A stretch of 64,000 nt of DNA, from assembly GCF_001673155.1 (NCBI RefSeq), contig NZ_LZLE01000299.1:1-64000 (forward strand). Direction: 5' to 3'. Shown piece by piece: positions 55,239 through 64,000 of the stretch (the stretch's first letter is position 1; each line of letters starts with the position of its first letter). The notes under the pieces are model-generated. The model saw only the letters and a list, made by a program, of their open reading frames with translations. It did no database searches and had not been told where the DNA came from. This DNA is from Mycobacterium sp. 1423905.2 (GTDB lineage: Bacteria; Actinomycetota; Actinomycetes; Mycobacteriales; Mycobacteriaceae). The position numbers were made by a program, and so were the translations under genes.

Positions 55239-56078
55239 CTACTTAAGCAGCGCGACGATCTTCTCTTCCGGCGTCACAGCCATCACCTCGGGATCGATGG
55301 CATCGGTGCGCGGCAACTGCGCGTCCGGATCGGCGAATTCGCGATAGGTCTTGTCGCCGGTGAGCGTGTGCAACAAAAACCCGGTCAGCAGCGCGCGCAC
55401 CGCGCGCTGCGTCTTGCGGTCCGGACCGGGCAGGCCGACCACGCGCGCCAACCGCCGACCCTCGGCCAGACCGCCGGACTCGGCCTTGCTCACGATGCGC
55501 AAGATGGCCGACTCCCACACCCGCGACAGCGCATAGGCGTTGGAGTTCAGCGCCAGCGGGTCGCCGGGTGCACTGAATACCAGACCGGGCACCTGCAGCG
55601 TCGCGGCCGGTTGCTGTGGTGGGGGAGTGGTCGCCGTCGGGAAGATCGCCGCTGCCGCCGCCGGCTTGTCGGACAGCCCCGCCGCGGCGAACACCGCGGC
55701 CGAACCGCCGAAGCCGTGGCCCACCAACCCGAGCTTGGCCGGGTGCACGCTGATTTCCCCCGGCCCCAACCGAACGCCGGCCACGATGTCCAGCGCGACG
55801 CCCATGTCGAAGGCCAGGTTGAGCACCGACGGCGCCAGCCCGCGCTGGGTGTCGGGCGCCCCGACCACGATTCCCCACGACGCCAAATGCTCCATCAGAC
55901 CCGCGTAACGCGCGGCCGGTGTCAGCCAGTCATGGCCGAACGCGATGGCGGGCAGATTGAGGCCGGCTTCGGGCGTGTACACCACGCCAGGCAGACCGGC
56001 AAAGGCCAGGTCACCGCGCAAAACCCGGTGCGGACCACGACGAGTGAGGGCGGCGACGAGCTTGCGGGTGCGAGGCAC
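55239..56078 (-). CDS. Alpha/beta-hydrolase fold protein lacking the usual Ser nucleophile (Rv3438-like)
   Basis: 279 residues of dienelactone hydrolase/chlorophyllase-like fold. PAIAFGHDWLTPAARYAGLM and WGIVVGAPDTQRG fit the oxyanion region. The nucleophile elbow reads VGHGFGGSAAVFAAAG, with Gly where G-x-S-x-G enzymes have Ser. Unless another residue substitutes, it is probably non-hydrolytic. The position matches Rv3438 by order. Confidence 0.72.
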   Translation of the reverse strand: MPRTRKLVAALTRRGPHRVLRGDLAFAGLPGVVYTPEAGLNLPAIAFGHDWLTPAARYAGLMEHLASWGIVVGAPDTQRGLAPSVLNLAFDMGVALDIVAGVRLGPGEISVHPAKLGLVGHGFGGSAAVFAAAGLSDKPAAAAAIFPTATTPPPQQPAATLQVPGLVFSAPGDPLALNSNAYALSRVWESAILRIVSKAESGGLAEGRRLARVVGLPGPDRKTQRAVRALLTGFLLHTLTGDKTYREFADPDAQLPRTDAIDPEVMAVTPEEKIVALLK

Positions 56079-56087
56079 CCGTCGACG

Positions 56088-56507
56088 TTAGCGGTGACTC
56101 GGTGGATGGGTCCAGTGTGTCCAGGTCCCGCCATCCCAGTATCGCTGTACCGGCTGTCCGGACGGGTCGGGATACCAGCCCGCCGGGGTCGCCTGAGCGG
56201 CAAGAGGCGCGGTCACCGGCGCCAGAGAGTGGGGCTGCTGAGCCAGGGCGCGCACCTTGCGGATGGCGCTGTGATTGGAGAACAACGCAATCCAGTTCAA
56301 CAACAGCACCGAGGCCAGGCTCCACCAGCCGGCGGCCAGATTGTGAGTCTGCGCGCGGCGGTACGCCCCTTCGCACTGCTCCAGCGTCCCGGTGTAGGTG
56401 TAGCTGCGCTGACTGAAGAAGATCACCGCGCCGATGTGTTCGATCAACCTCAGGTGGTAGACCGCCTGGTTCGGATAACCAGCGGGCTGCTGATACGGGT
56501 AGGACAA
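56088..56507 (-). CDS. DUF2510 membrane protein (Rv3437-like)
   Basis: 139 residues. A hydrophobic segment (NLAAGWWSLASVLLLNWIAL) in the middle is followed by a C-terminal DUF2510 motif PAGWYPDPSGQPVQRYWDGG TWT (written here in two parts), common in actinobacterial membrane proteins. Role unknown. It is divergent from glmS, 83 bp between starts. Confidence 0.75.
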   Translation of the reverse strand: MSYPYQQPAGYPNQAVYHLRLIEHIGAVIFFSQRSYTYTGTLEQCEGAYRRAQTHNLAAGWWSLASVLLLNWIALFSNHSAIRKVRALAQQPHSLAPVTAPLAAQATPAGWYPDPSGQPVQRYWDGGTWTHWTHPPSHR

Positions 56508-56590
56508 CGGGAGCCTTTCGCGCGGGTGGGCAGCTAAACGTTACCGTCGGTCCAGGTGTTAAATCCCCGCCTGCACTACCCTGGTCACCT

Positions 56591-58459
56591 ATGTGCGGAA
56601 TCGTCGGATACGTGGGGCATCGTCCTGCCTGCGACATCGTGATGAACGCACTGCGTCGGATGGAGTACCGCGGTTACGACTCCTCGGGCTTCGCGTTGGT
56701 CGACGGCCACGGCAAGCTCACGGTGCGGCGCCGCGCCGGGCGGCTGGCCAACCTCGAGGACGCCGTCGGTGAAATGGTGCCGGACGCCCTGGCCGGTACC
56801 ACCGGACTGGGCCACACCCGGTGGGCCACCCATGGCCGCCCCACCGACCGCAACGCCCACCCACACCGCGATGCGGCCGGCAAGATCGCCGTCGTCCACA
56901 ACGGCATCATCGAGAACTACGCCACCTTGCGCCACGAGTTGGAGACCGCCGGCGTCGAGTTCGCCAGCGACACCGACACCGAGGTCGCCGTGCACCTGGT
57001 GGCGCGCGCCTACCACCACGGCGACACCGCGGGTGACTTCGTCGCATCCGTGCTGGCCGTGCTGCGCCGGCTGGAAGGCCACTTCACGCTGGTCTTCGCC
57101 AACGCCGACGATCCCGGCACTATCATCGCCGCCCGCCGCTCCACGCCGCTGGTGGTCGGCGTCGGTGACGGCGAGATGTTCATCGGCTCCGATGTCGCCG
57201 CCTTCATCGAACACACCCGCCAGGCCGTGGAACTCGGCCAGGACCAGGCCGTGGTGATCACCGCGGCCGGCTACCGCATCAGCGACTTCTTCGGCAACGA
57301 CGACGCCGCGAACGCCCGCGAGTTCTACATCGACTGGGACCTGGCCGCCGCGGAAAAGGGCGGCTACGAGTACTTCATGCTCAAGGAGATCGCCGAGCAG
57401 CCCGCCGCGGTGGCCGACACCCTGCTCGGGCACTTCGTCGGTGGCCGCATCGTCCTGGACGAACAGCGGCTCTCCGATCAGGAACTACGTGAGGTCGACA
57501 AGGTCTTCGTCGTGGCGTGCGGCACGGCCTACCACTCCGGCCTGCTCGCCAAGTACGCGATCGAGCACTGGACGCGGCTGCCGGTGGAAGTGGAACTGGC
57601 CAGCGAGTTCCGCTACCGCGACCCGGTCCTGGACCGCAGCACGCTGGTGGTGGCCATCTCCCAATCGGGCGAAACCGCCGACACCCTGGAAGCGGTCCGG
57701 CACGCCAAGGAGCAAAAAGCCAAAGTGCTGGCCATCTGCAACACCAACGGCTCGCAGATCCCGCGGGAATGCGACGCGGTGCTCTACACCCGCGCCGGCC
57801 CGGAGATCGGCGTGGCCTCGACCAAGACCTTCTTGGCGCAGATCACCGCCAACTACCTCGTCGGCCTGGCCCTGGCCCAAGCCCGTGGCACCAAGTACCC
57901 CGATGAGGTGGAACGCGAATACCACGAGCTGGAAGCGATGCCCGAGCTGGTGGCCCGGGTGATCGCCGCCACCGACCCGGTGGCCGCGCTGGCCTACCGC
58001 TTCGCGCAGTCCTCGACCGTGCTGTTCCTGGGCCGCCACGTCGGCTACCCGGTCGCCTTGGAAGGCGCCCTGAAACTCAAGGAACTGGCTTACATGCACG
58101 CCGAGGGCTTCGCGGCCGGCGAGCTCAAGCACGGCCCGATCGCGCTGATCGAGGACGACCTGCCGGTGATCGTCGTCATGCCCTCACCCAAAGGGCAAGC
58201 CACTTTGCACGCCAAGCTGCTGTCCAACATCCGCGAAATCCAGACCCGCGGCGCGGTGACCATCGTGATCGCCGAAGAGGGTGACGACACGGTACGGCCC
58301 TACGCCGATCACCTGATCGAAATCCCGGCCGTGTCAACGCTTTTGCAGCCGTTGCTGTCGACGATCCCGCTGCAGGTCTTCGCCGCGGCGGTCGCGCAGG
58401 CCCGCGGCTACGACGTCGACAAGCCGCGCAACCTGGCCAAGTCCGTCACCGTCGAGTAG
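56591..58459 (+). CDS. glmS: Glutamine-fructose-6-phosphate aminotransferase
   Basis: 622 residues, first step of UDP-GlcNAc synthesis. The N-terminal glutaminase begins MCGIVGYVG with Cys2 as nucleophile, followed by GLGHTRWATHGRPTDRNAHP. Two SIS domains bind fructose-6-P (VACGTAYHSGLLAKY, SQSGETADTLEA, LGRHVGYPVALEGALKLKEL). The C-terminus DVDKPRNLAKSVTVE is canonical. Together with glmM nearby, two of the three GlcNAc-1-P steps are linked. Confidence 0.96.
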   Translation: MCGIVGYVGHRPACDIVMNALRRMEYRGYDSSGFALVDGHGKLTVRRRAGRLANLEDAVGEMVPDALAGTTGLGHTRWATHGRPTDRNAHPHRDAAGKIAVVHNGIIENYATLRHELETAGVEFASDTDTEVAVHLVARAYHHGDTAGDFVASVLAVLRRLEGHFTLVFANADDPGTIIAARRSTPLVVGVGDGEMFIGSDVAAFIEHTRQAVELGQDQAVVITAAGYRISDFFGNDDAANAREFYIDWDLAAAEKGGYEYFMLKEIAEQPAAVADTLLGHFVGGRIVLDEQRLSDQELREVDKVFVVACGTAYHSGLLAKYAIEHWTRLPVEVELASEFRYRDPVLDRSTLVVAISQSGETADTLEAVRHAKEQKAKVLAICNTNGSQIPRECDAVLYTRAGPEIGVASTKTFLAQITANYLVGLALAQARGTKYPDEVEREYHELEAMPELVARVIAATDPVAALAYRFAQSSTVLFLGRHVGYPVALEGALKLKELAYMHAEGFAAGELKHGPIALIEDDLPVIVVMPSPKGQATLHAKLLSNIREIQTRGAVTIVIAEEGDDTVRPYADHLIEIPAVSTLLQPLLSTIPLQVFAAAVAQARGYDVDKPRNLAKSVTVE

Positions 58460-58470
58460 CCCGACCGCTG

Positions 58471-59310
58471 ATGAGATGGGGGATCGCCAGTGTCGCGGCC
58501 TTCGTCGCGGCGTACGTCAGCCTGGTCGCGCTGTACGCGCTGGCCGGCATGGGACCGTCCCACCCCCTCACCCAAGCCGCGCCGGCCAGTGACGGGACCA
58601 CGGTCACTCTGGACGTCGTCGGCATCCAGCCGTATCGCAACGCGCTTGTCGCCGACCTCACCGTGACGCCCGGACCTGCGCTGCTGGATCCGCGAACCGG
58701 CAATCTCACCGAAGACCTCACCGTCGCCGTCACCTCCGCGACCACACCGACCAGCCGGTCCTGGCCGAAGGGCACCCAGCCCGGGGCCTTCCCGGTGTCG
58801 CTGAACATCACCGGCGACGTGTCGGATTGGCCCTTCGACAGCTACAGCTCCAAGCCGGTTTCGGTCGACCTGTTCCGGGGCGCCCCGCAGGTACCGGAAC
58901 GGGCGTCGGTGGGGTTCGTCGACCGGCTACCCGGTTGGAAGCTCGACGTGCTGGGCGGCAAGAACGGCGATATCTTGACGCCGTACCGGGCCCAGGTGCA
59001 TCGGTCGCCGAGCACCATCGCGTTGGCCATCGTCCTGCTCGGGGTTCTGGTCGCACTGGCCGGCCTGGGCCTGTTCGTCGCCGTCCAGACCGCGCGCGAC
59101 CGACGGAAATTCCAGCCGCCGATGACGACCTGGTTCGCGGCGATGCTGTTCGCGGTGGTACCACTGCGCAACGCGCTGCCCGATTCGCCCCCGTTCGGGG
59201 CCTGGATCGATGTCACGGTCGTGCTCTGGGTGATCGTGGTGCTGGTGTTGTCCATGACGCTGTACGTGTCCTGCTGGTGGCGACATCTCAAACCCGAGGG
59301 GCAACCGTGA
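58471..59310 (+). CDS. DUF4436 membrane protein, copy 1 (Rv3435c-like)
   Basis: 279 residues. An N-terminal TM helix (SVAAFVAAYVSLVALYALAG), an extracytoplasmic domain (TVTLDVVGIQPYRNALVADL, DWPFDSYSSKPVSVDLFRG) and three C-terminal TM helices (IALAIVLLGVLVALAGLGLF and onward, RRKFQPPMTTWFAAMLFAVV). DUF4436 function is unknown. It follows glmS by 11 bp and overlaps its paralogue by GTGA. Confidence 0.82.
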   Translation: MRWGIASVAAFVAAYVSLVALYALAGMGPSHPLTQAAPASDGTTVTLDVVGIQPYRNALVADLTVTPGPALLDPRTGNLTEDLTVAVTSATTPTSRSWPKGTQPGAFPVSLNITGDVSDWPFDSYSSKPVSVDLFRGAPQVPERASVGFVDRLPGWKLDVLGGKNGDILTPYRAQVHRSPSTIALAIVLLGVLVALAGLGLFVAVQTARDRRKFQPPMTTWFAAMLFAVVPLRNALPDSPPFGAWIDVTVVLWVIVVLVLSMTLYVSCWWRHLKPEGQP

Positions 59311-60137
59311 GGGTGGGCATCGCCGGCCTGCTGCTGTTCATCGTGGCCTACGTCGCGTCCACGTCCTTGTACGGCAGCGCCGGTAAGGGCCCGCATGACC
59401 TGACTCAAGGGCAGCCGACGTCCGACGGGACCACCGTGACCATCGACCTGCAAGACGTCGCGCAGAGCAACACGGTGCTGCTCACCAACCTGGCTATCTC
59501 GCCAGGACCGGCGCTGCTGGACCCACGCACCCACGGCCTGACCGAAGAATTGAGCGTGGTGGTCACCTCGACGGCCACCCCCACCAAGCGCAACTGGGCC
59601 AAGGACATGCTGCCCGGCACATTCCCGGTCCCGCTCACGCTCAGCGGCGACGTGGCCAATTGGCCGTTCGACCACTACGTTTCCGGCCCCATCACCGTCG
59701 AACTCTTCCGCGGCGCCGACCAGGTACCCGAACGGGCCGCGGTGACCTTCGTCGACCGGCTCGCCGGATGGCAGATCACCGTCCCGGCCCCCAACAAATC
59801 CGACGGACTGGCGCCCTACCGGGTCCAGTTGCGGCGCTCGGCGGGCACCGTGGCGTTCGCCGTGGTCATCCTCGGAGTGCTCATCGCGCTGGCCGGGGTC
59901 GGTCTGTTCGTTGCCGTGCAGACGGCCCGGGACAAACGCAAGTTCCAGCCGCCGATGACCACTTGGTACGCGGCGATGCTCTTCGCGGTGGTGCCGCTGC
60001 GCAACGCCTTGCCCAACGCGCCGCCGTTCGGCTCGTGGATCGACGTGCGCGTGGTGCTCTGGGTGATCGTCGTCCTGGTGCTCTCGATGCTGATCTACAT
60101 CACCTGTTGGTGGCGTCATCTGGCCCCGGAAAAGTAG
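59307..60137 (+). CDS. DUF4436 membrane protein, copy 2
   Basis: 276 residues; GTG 59307 overlaps the stop of copy 1. The same architecture: N-terminal helix, domain with ANWPFDHYVSGPITVELFRG, and KFQPPMTTWYAAMLFAVVPL in the C-terminal helices. The pair is a tandem duplication. M. tuberculosis has one annotated copy at this position, by recall. Confidence 0.82.
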   Translation: MRVGIAGLLLFIVAYVASTSLYGSAGKGPHDLTQGQPTSDGTTVTIDLQDVAQSNTVLLTNLAISPGPALLDPRTHGLTEELSVVVTSTATPTKRNWAKDMLPGTFPVPLTLSGDVANWPFDHYVSGPITVELFRGADQVPERAAVTFVDRLAGWQITVPAPNKSDGLAPYRVQLRRSAGTVAFAVVILGVLIALAGVGLFVAVQTARDKRKFQPPMTTWYAAMLFAVVPLRNALPNAPPFGSWIDVRVVLWVIVVLVLSMLIYITCWWRHLAPEK

Positions 60138-60161
60138 CCGAGGTAGGCCTAGCTCGCGTAA

Positions 60162-60178
60162 CGCGATCGTAAATCGCG
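60162..60178 (+). promoter_or_regulatory. Palindrome upstream of the asparagine-synthase-like gene
   Basis: CGCGAT (60162-60167), cgtaa, ATCGCG (60173-60178). It is preceded by CGCGTAACGCG. The 211-bp gap 60138-60348 has no gene; this palindrome could be an operator. No promoter was assigned with confidence. Confidence 0.4.
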
Positions 60179-60348
60179 GCCCATAACGTGGGAGAATGGA
60201 TTCATGTGAGCCGAGCCGCGCCGACGCGGCACGCGAGTCGTCGATCACGAACTGTTCACCGCACCTGCGGTAGGGGTAATCGGGCCACTTGGACGTCGCT
60301 GTCGCCAGCAGCCAAGATCAACTAAGCGAAGCAACGGAAGCAGGAGAC

Positions 60349-62130
60349 ATGTGCGGAATCTGCGGTGAGATCCGCTGGGACGGCCAGCCGGCCGATGTGG
60401 GCGCGGTCAGCCGAATGACCGGCGCCATGACCTCCCGCGGTCCCGACGGGCAAGGCCTGGTCGCGCACGGCCGCGTGGCTTTCGGGCATCGCCGGCTGTC
60501 CATCATCGATCTGTCGACCCGCGGCTCGCAGCCCATGGTCGACAGCGACCTGGCGCTGACCCTGGTGTTCAACGGCTGCATCTACAACTACCAAGAGCTG
60601 CGCAAGGAACTGCAGGGCGCCGGATACCGCTTCTTCTCGACCGCCGACAGTGAAGTCGTCCTCAAGGCCTTCCATAAGTGGGGCGTTCGCTGCGTCGACC
60701 GTTTCAAGGGCATGTTCGCGTTTGCGATCGTCGACCAGGACACCGGTGTGGTGACGCTGGCCCGCGACCGGCTGGGCATCAAGCCGCTGTATCTGGCGGA
60801 GACGCCCGGCCGGCTGCGGTTCGCCTCCAACGTGCGCGCCCTGCTCAACGCCGGTGACGTGGACACTGAACTGGACCGCCACGCCCTGCACCACTACATG
60901 AGCTTCCACGCCGTGGTGCCCGCCCCCCGCACGATCTACCGCGGCATCCGCAAGCTGCCCCCGGCCACCGTCCGGGTGATCGAGCCCGACGGCAAACAGA
61001 CCGACACCGTGTATTGGCGGCCGGAATTCTGCCGCGACCCCGCCCGGGCGGACTGGTCGGTGCGCGACTGGGAGAGCGCCCTGATGGACTCGCTGCGCGC
61101 TGCGGTCGCTCGACGCATGGTGGCCGACGTGCCCGTCGGCGTCCTGCTGTCCGGCGGCATCGACTCCTCGGTCGTGGTGGCGCTGCTGGCCGAGCAAGGC
61201 CAGCACGGTCTGGCGACGTTCAGCATCGGATTCGATTCGGCCGGCGGTGAATCCGGTGACGAGTATTTCTACTCCGACCTGATCGCCAAGACCTTCGACA
61301 CCGACCATCACAAGATCCACATCGACTCCTCCCGGCTGGTGCCGGCGGTCCCGAAAACCATTGCCGCGATGAGCGAGCCGATGGTCAGCCACGACTGTGT
61401 GGCCTTCTACCTGCTTTCCGAAGAGGTCAGCAAGTCGGTCAAAGTGGTGCAGTCCGGGCAGGGCGCCGACGAGATCCTGGCCGGCTACGGCTGGTACCCA
61501 CCGCTGGCCAACGTGGCCCGCGAACAGACCACCGACGCCTACGCCAAGGTGTTCTTCGACCGCAGTCACACCGACGTGCTGGAGATCTTCTCCCCGGAGT
61601 ACAACCTGGACGTGGACGCCAGCTTCGAATTCGCCGCCGCCCACCACGCGGCGCCCGGCGCCGATACCGCGGTCGACGCAGCGCTGCGGCTGGACACCCA
61701 GGTGATGCTGGTCGACGACCCGGTCAAACGCGTCGACACCATGACCATGGCGTGGGGGCTGGAAGCCCGCGTGCCGTTCCTGGACCACGACTTCGTCGAG
61801 CTGGCCGCGACCTGCCCACCCGACCTCAAGCTGGCCAGCAACGGCAAGGGCGTGCTCAAAGACGCTTCACGCGCCGTGCTGCCCGCCGAGGTGATCGACC
61901 GGACCAAGGGCTACTTCCCGGTTCCGGGCATCCGCCACCTGCACGGCGAGCTGCTGGACATGGTTCGCGACGCCTTGACCAACGACGCCGCCCGCAGCCG
62001 CGGCCTGTACCGTCCCGAGACCGTCAACGCCTTGCTGGCCGCGCCGAACAAGACGCGAACCACGTTGGACGGCAACACCCTTTGGCAGCTCGGGGTGCTC
62101 GAGATGTGGTTGCAAAGCATGGCAGGCTGA
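60349..62130 (+). CDS. Glutamine-dependent asparagine synthase family protein (AsnB / NAGGN amidotransferase-like)
   Basis: 593 residues from ATG 60349 (aggaga upstream). A glutaminase domain starts MCGICGEIRWDG with Cys2, then SRGPDGQGLVAHGRVAFGHR and NGCIYNYQELR. The synthetase domain has the ATP-binding LLSGGIDSSVV, and QSGQGADEILAGYGWY. The overall layout and length fit the N-acetylglutaminylglutamine amidotransferase (TIGR03104) subgroup as well as AsnB. The neighbouring S9 peptidase-like gene starts 4 bp later. The precise substrate is not determined. Confidence 0.8.
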   Translation: MCGICGEIRWDGQPADVGAVSRMTGAMTSRGPDGQGLVAHGRVAFGHRRLSIIDLSTRGSQPMVDSDLALTLVFNGCIYNYQELRKELQGAGYRFFSTADSEVVLKAFHKWGVRCVDRFKGMFAFAIVDQDTGVVTLARDRLGIKPLYLAETPGRLRFASNVRALLNAGDVDTELDRHALHHYMSFHAVVPAPRTIYRGIRKLPPATVRVIEPDGKQTDTVYWRPEFCRDPARADWSVRDWESALMDSLRAAVARRMVADVPVGVLLSGGIDSSVVVALLAEQGQHGLATFSIGFDSAGGESGDEYFYSDLIAKTFDTDHHKIHIDSSRLVPAVPKTIAAMSEPMVSHDCVAFYLLSEEVSKSVKVVQSGQGADEILAGYGWYPPLANVAREQTTDAYAKVFFDRSHTDVLEIFSPEYNLDVDASFEFAAAHHAAPGADTAVDAALRLDTQVMLVDDPVKRVDTMTMAWGLEARVPFLDHDFVELAATCPPDLKLASNGKGVLKDASRAVLPAEVIDRTKGYFPVPGIRHLHGELLDMVRDALTNDAARSRGLYRPETVNALLAAPNKTRTTLDGNTLWQLGVLEMWLQSMAG

Positions 62131-62134
62131 GTCC

Positions 62135-64000
62135 GTGGGGCAACAAGTGCGCGCGCTGTACGGCGCGTCGCTATCCCCTGACGCGACCGCGTTCGCCCAC
62201 ATCGTCGACGAAGACGGCTACCCGCGCGCCGTGCAGCGCTTCTTGCGCGGCTGGCGGGCCAGCTCGTCGCGGGATGTCGAGCTGCCGGTAGACGGCCCGG
62301 TCACCCGCGTCATCCATTCCGCCGACGGCAACTGGCTGGCCTGCGAGGTCGGGCCGGAAGGCGCCACCCGTAGCCAGATCTGGGTCGTCACGACCGATCC
62401 CGACGACCGGATGGCCCGGCGCATCGACGGTGAACAGCACGGCACCGCCGAGCTGATCGGTTGGGACGGCACCCGGGTAGCGGCGATCCTGACCGGCGAG
62501 GACGGGGTGGGCCAATCCTGCTTGATCGATCCGGCCAACGGTCAATGCACCGTGCTGGACCGCCGCTCGGGCGGCCGACTGGTCGACGCCTGGGCCGGGG
62601 CGGCGCTGATCCGCGTCGGTCCGCGCTGCTACCGGGAACTGATCATGCTGCTCGGCCAGACCGAAGTCGCCTTGCTGCCTTATGATCCCGGCTCGACCAC
62701 CGACGCCGGCGTGATCCTCGACGACCACCATCCGCGCCGGCTGCGGTACGGCCCGAGCGGTGAGCAGACAAAGCTGTACTACCCCGCCAAGACCTACGTC
62801 GACGATGTCGAGGGGGGCAGCGGCCGCGGCTATGTGCGGGCGCTGATCCGCAGCGACAACGGCTGCGAGCATGCCCGGCTGCTGGAAGTCACGGTCACCG
62901 AGGACGGCGTCAGCTACTTCGTGGTGGCCGAACGCCCGGACTGCACTCTCGACGAATTCGCCGTCAGCGACGACCTGTCCACCATCGCGCTGCTGTGGAA
63001 TGACCGCGGCCGCAGCGAGTTTCAGATGGTCGAGTACACCGACTACACGGTGACCGAACCGATCCCGCTGCCCGGACTGGTGGCCAGCGAACTGTCCATC
63101 AGCGCCGGCGGTTCCCTGGTGGCGATGACCATCGAAGGGCCGGCCATGCCGCGCACCGTCGAACTGGTCAACCCGCGCTCACGGCAGTGGGAGCCGATCG
63201 ACCGGGAACCCACCCGCGGGCCGATCGTTCCCGGATTCACCACCAAGACACCGCCGCTGACCATCACCGCGCGCGACGGACTGGGACTCAACGCTTGGCT
63301 GTTCCAACCGCCGGTCGACAGCGGCACCAGCGGCGCGGTGGTGTACCTGCACGGCGGCCCGGAGGGCCAATCCCGCCCCGGCTACGACGAAATCTTCGCC
63401 CGGCTGGTCAACGACGGCATCACCGTGTTGGCGCCCAATGTCCGCGGCTCCGGCGGCCTGGGACGCACCTTCGTCCACGCCGACGAAAAAGAGATGCGCT
63501 TCGCCGCCATCGACGACGTCGCCGACTGCGCGAACTTTCTGATCGACAACAAGTTGGCCAGGCCCGGGTGCATCGCCGTCGCCGGCTGGTCCTATGGCGG
63601 CTATCTGACGTTGGCGGCGTTGACCTTTCACCCGCAATTGTGGGCCGCGGGCATCAGCATCTGCGGCATGAGTGACCTGTGTACGTTCTACCGCAACACC
63701 GAACCGTGGATCGCCGACGCCGCGTTCCCGCGATACGGGCATCCGGTCAACGACCGCGAGCTACTCGAGTCGCTGTCGCCGCTGCGCCGGGTGGACGCGC
63801 TGACCGCGCCGCTGTTGGTGGTGCACGGCGCGCACGACACCAACGTCCCGGTCAGTGAATCCGACCAGATCGTCGACGCGCTGCGCGCCAGGGATCACGA
63901 CGTCCGCTACCTGCTGTTCGACGACGACGGACACGAGATCGCCAAACGCGAGAATCGCGCGGTGCTCGCCACCGCGATGAGTGAGTGGCTCAACAAGGCC
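62135..64000 (+). CDS. S9 prolyl-oligopeptidase family protein (3' end outside window)
   Basis: GTG 62135 opens a frame that stays open for 622 codons to the window end. The first 370 residues look like a beta-propeller (VIHSADGNWLACEVGPEGAT, STIALLWNDRGRSEFQMVEY). The C-terminal alpha/beta-hydrolase domain has LHGGPEGQSRPGYDEIF, the nucleophile GWSYGGYLTLAAL, the Asp in VHGAHDTNVPV and the His in FDDDGHEIAK, so the catalytic triad is complete. It probably cleaves peptides or acylated amino acids and is linked to the upstream amidotransferase by tight spacing. Confidence 0.88.
   Translation, partial: MGQQVRALYGASLSPDATAFAHIVDEDGYPRAVQRFLRGWRASSSRDVELPVDGPVTRVIHSADGNWLACEVGPEGATRSQIWVVTTDPDDRMARRIDGEQHGTAELIGWDGTRVAAILTGEDGVGQSCLIDPANGQCTVLDRRSGGRLVDAWAGAALIRVGPRCYRELIMLLGQTEVALLPYDPGSTTDAGVILDDHHPRRLRYGPSGEQTKLYYPAKTYVDDVEGGSGRGYVRALIRSDNGCEHARLLEVTVTEDGVSYFVVAERPDCTLDEFAVSDDLSTIALLWNDRGRSEFQMVEYTDYTVTEPIPLPGLVASELSISAGGSLVAMTIEGPAMPRTVELVNPRSRQWEPIDREPTRGPIVPGFTTKTPPLTITARDGLGLNAWLFQPPVDSGTSGAVVYLHGGPEGQSRPGYDEIFARLVNDGITVLAPNVRGSGGLGRTFVHADEKEMRFAAIDDVADCANFLIDNKLARPGCIAVAGWSYGGYLTLAALTFHPQLWAAGISICGMSDLCTFYRNTEPWIADAAFPRYGHPVNDRELLESLSPLRRVDALTAPLLVVHGAHDTNVPVSESDQIVDALRARDHDVRYLLFDDDGHEIAKRENRAVLATAMSEWLNKA

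Noticed and set aside
54057-56537. 826-aa plus-strand ORF opposite LLM, SnoaL-like and hydrolase genes
   Set aside because: No recognisable domain; three conserved genes with tight spacing lie on the minus strand.
58842-60248. 468-aa minus-strand ORF opposite the DUF4436 pair
   Set aside because: Antisense shadow; DUF4436 genes have matching architecture and coupled start/stop.

Overview
The window is high-GC mycobacterial chromosome. It carries the ESX-4 type VII secretion locus, a PE family protein with a PGRS-like tract, sigL/rslA, cutinases and the ribosomal/RNA polymerase alpha cluster, all with gene order familiar from Mycobacterium tuberculosis. The PE/PGRS-type gene points to a slow-growing species. 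Mtb locus names below are used as recognised homologues from memory; no database search was run.

Layout. Positions 1-389 form an inverted (fold-back) junction: the end of a serA2-like gene and the first codons of fucA read rightward, then run into an antisense copy of the same serA2 gene. Next come xylB, a GNAT protein, two TIGR00027 methyltransferases, secY-adk-map, sigL-rslA, a MarR regulator, the valine-degradation operon mmsA-fadE9-mmsB, a PE aspartic protease, rmlB-rmlC, two luciferase-like F420-type oxidoreductases, and infA-rpmJ-rpsM-rpsK-rpsD-rpoA-rplQ-truA. Two cutinases and the ESX-4 locus follow (eccB4, mycP4, eccD4, eccC4, a T7SS-associated protein, esxU, esxT), then rplM-rpsI-glmM, two secretion-target-like proteins, a small catabolic-looking cluster, glmS, two tandem DUF4436 membrane proteins, a glutamine-dependent asparagine-synthase-like enzyme and a prolyl-oligopeptidase family protein that runs off the right edge.

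The main discovery is a 14.8 kb integrated element (about 30712-45537) inserted in eccC4. It enters the first ATPase domain between Walker A and Walker B. Deleting the element at a shared TCGA core rejoins the gene exactly in frame (left codon ctc, then gag), so excision would restore ESX-4. The left part resembles the phiRv1 early region: serine integrase, small protein, 73-aa candidate recombination directionality factor, RepA-like ATPase, HTH protein. Immediately at and after the ATPase gene lies an array of TTGTCCACC iterons around a perfect 12-bp palindrome, a candidate replication origin. The middle holds small coupled ORFs, a repeat protein, a tail-like protein, an HNH protein and a terS-like protein, but no capsid, portal or large terminase. 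The right part holds a VapBC45-like toxin-antitoxin pair, a membrane protein, a TIGR02391 (HEPN-like) protein, two tRNAs with UUR-leucine anticodons but short variable loops, a decayed tyrosine recombinase and HTH/Xis-like genes. I read it as a phiRv1-related phage satellite or plasmid-prophage-like element with defence-type cargo that may act as a genetic switch on ESX-4.
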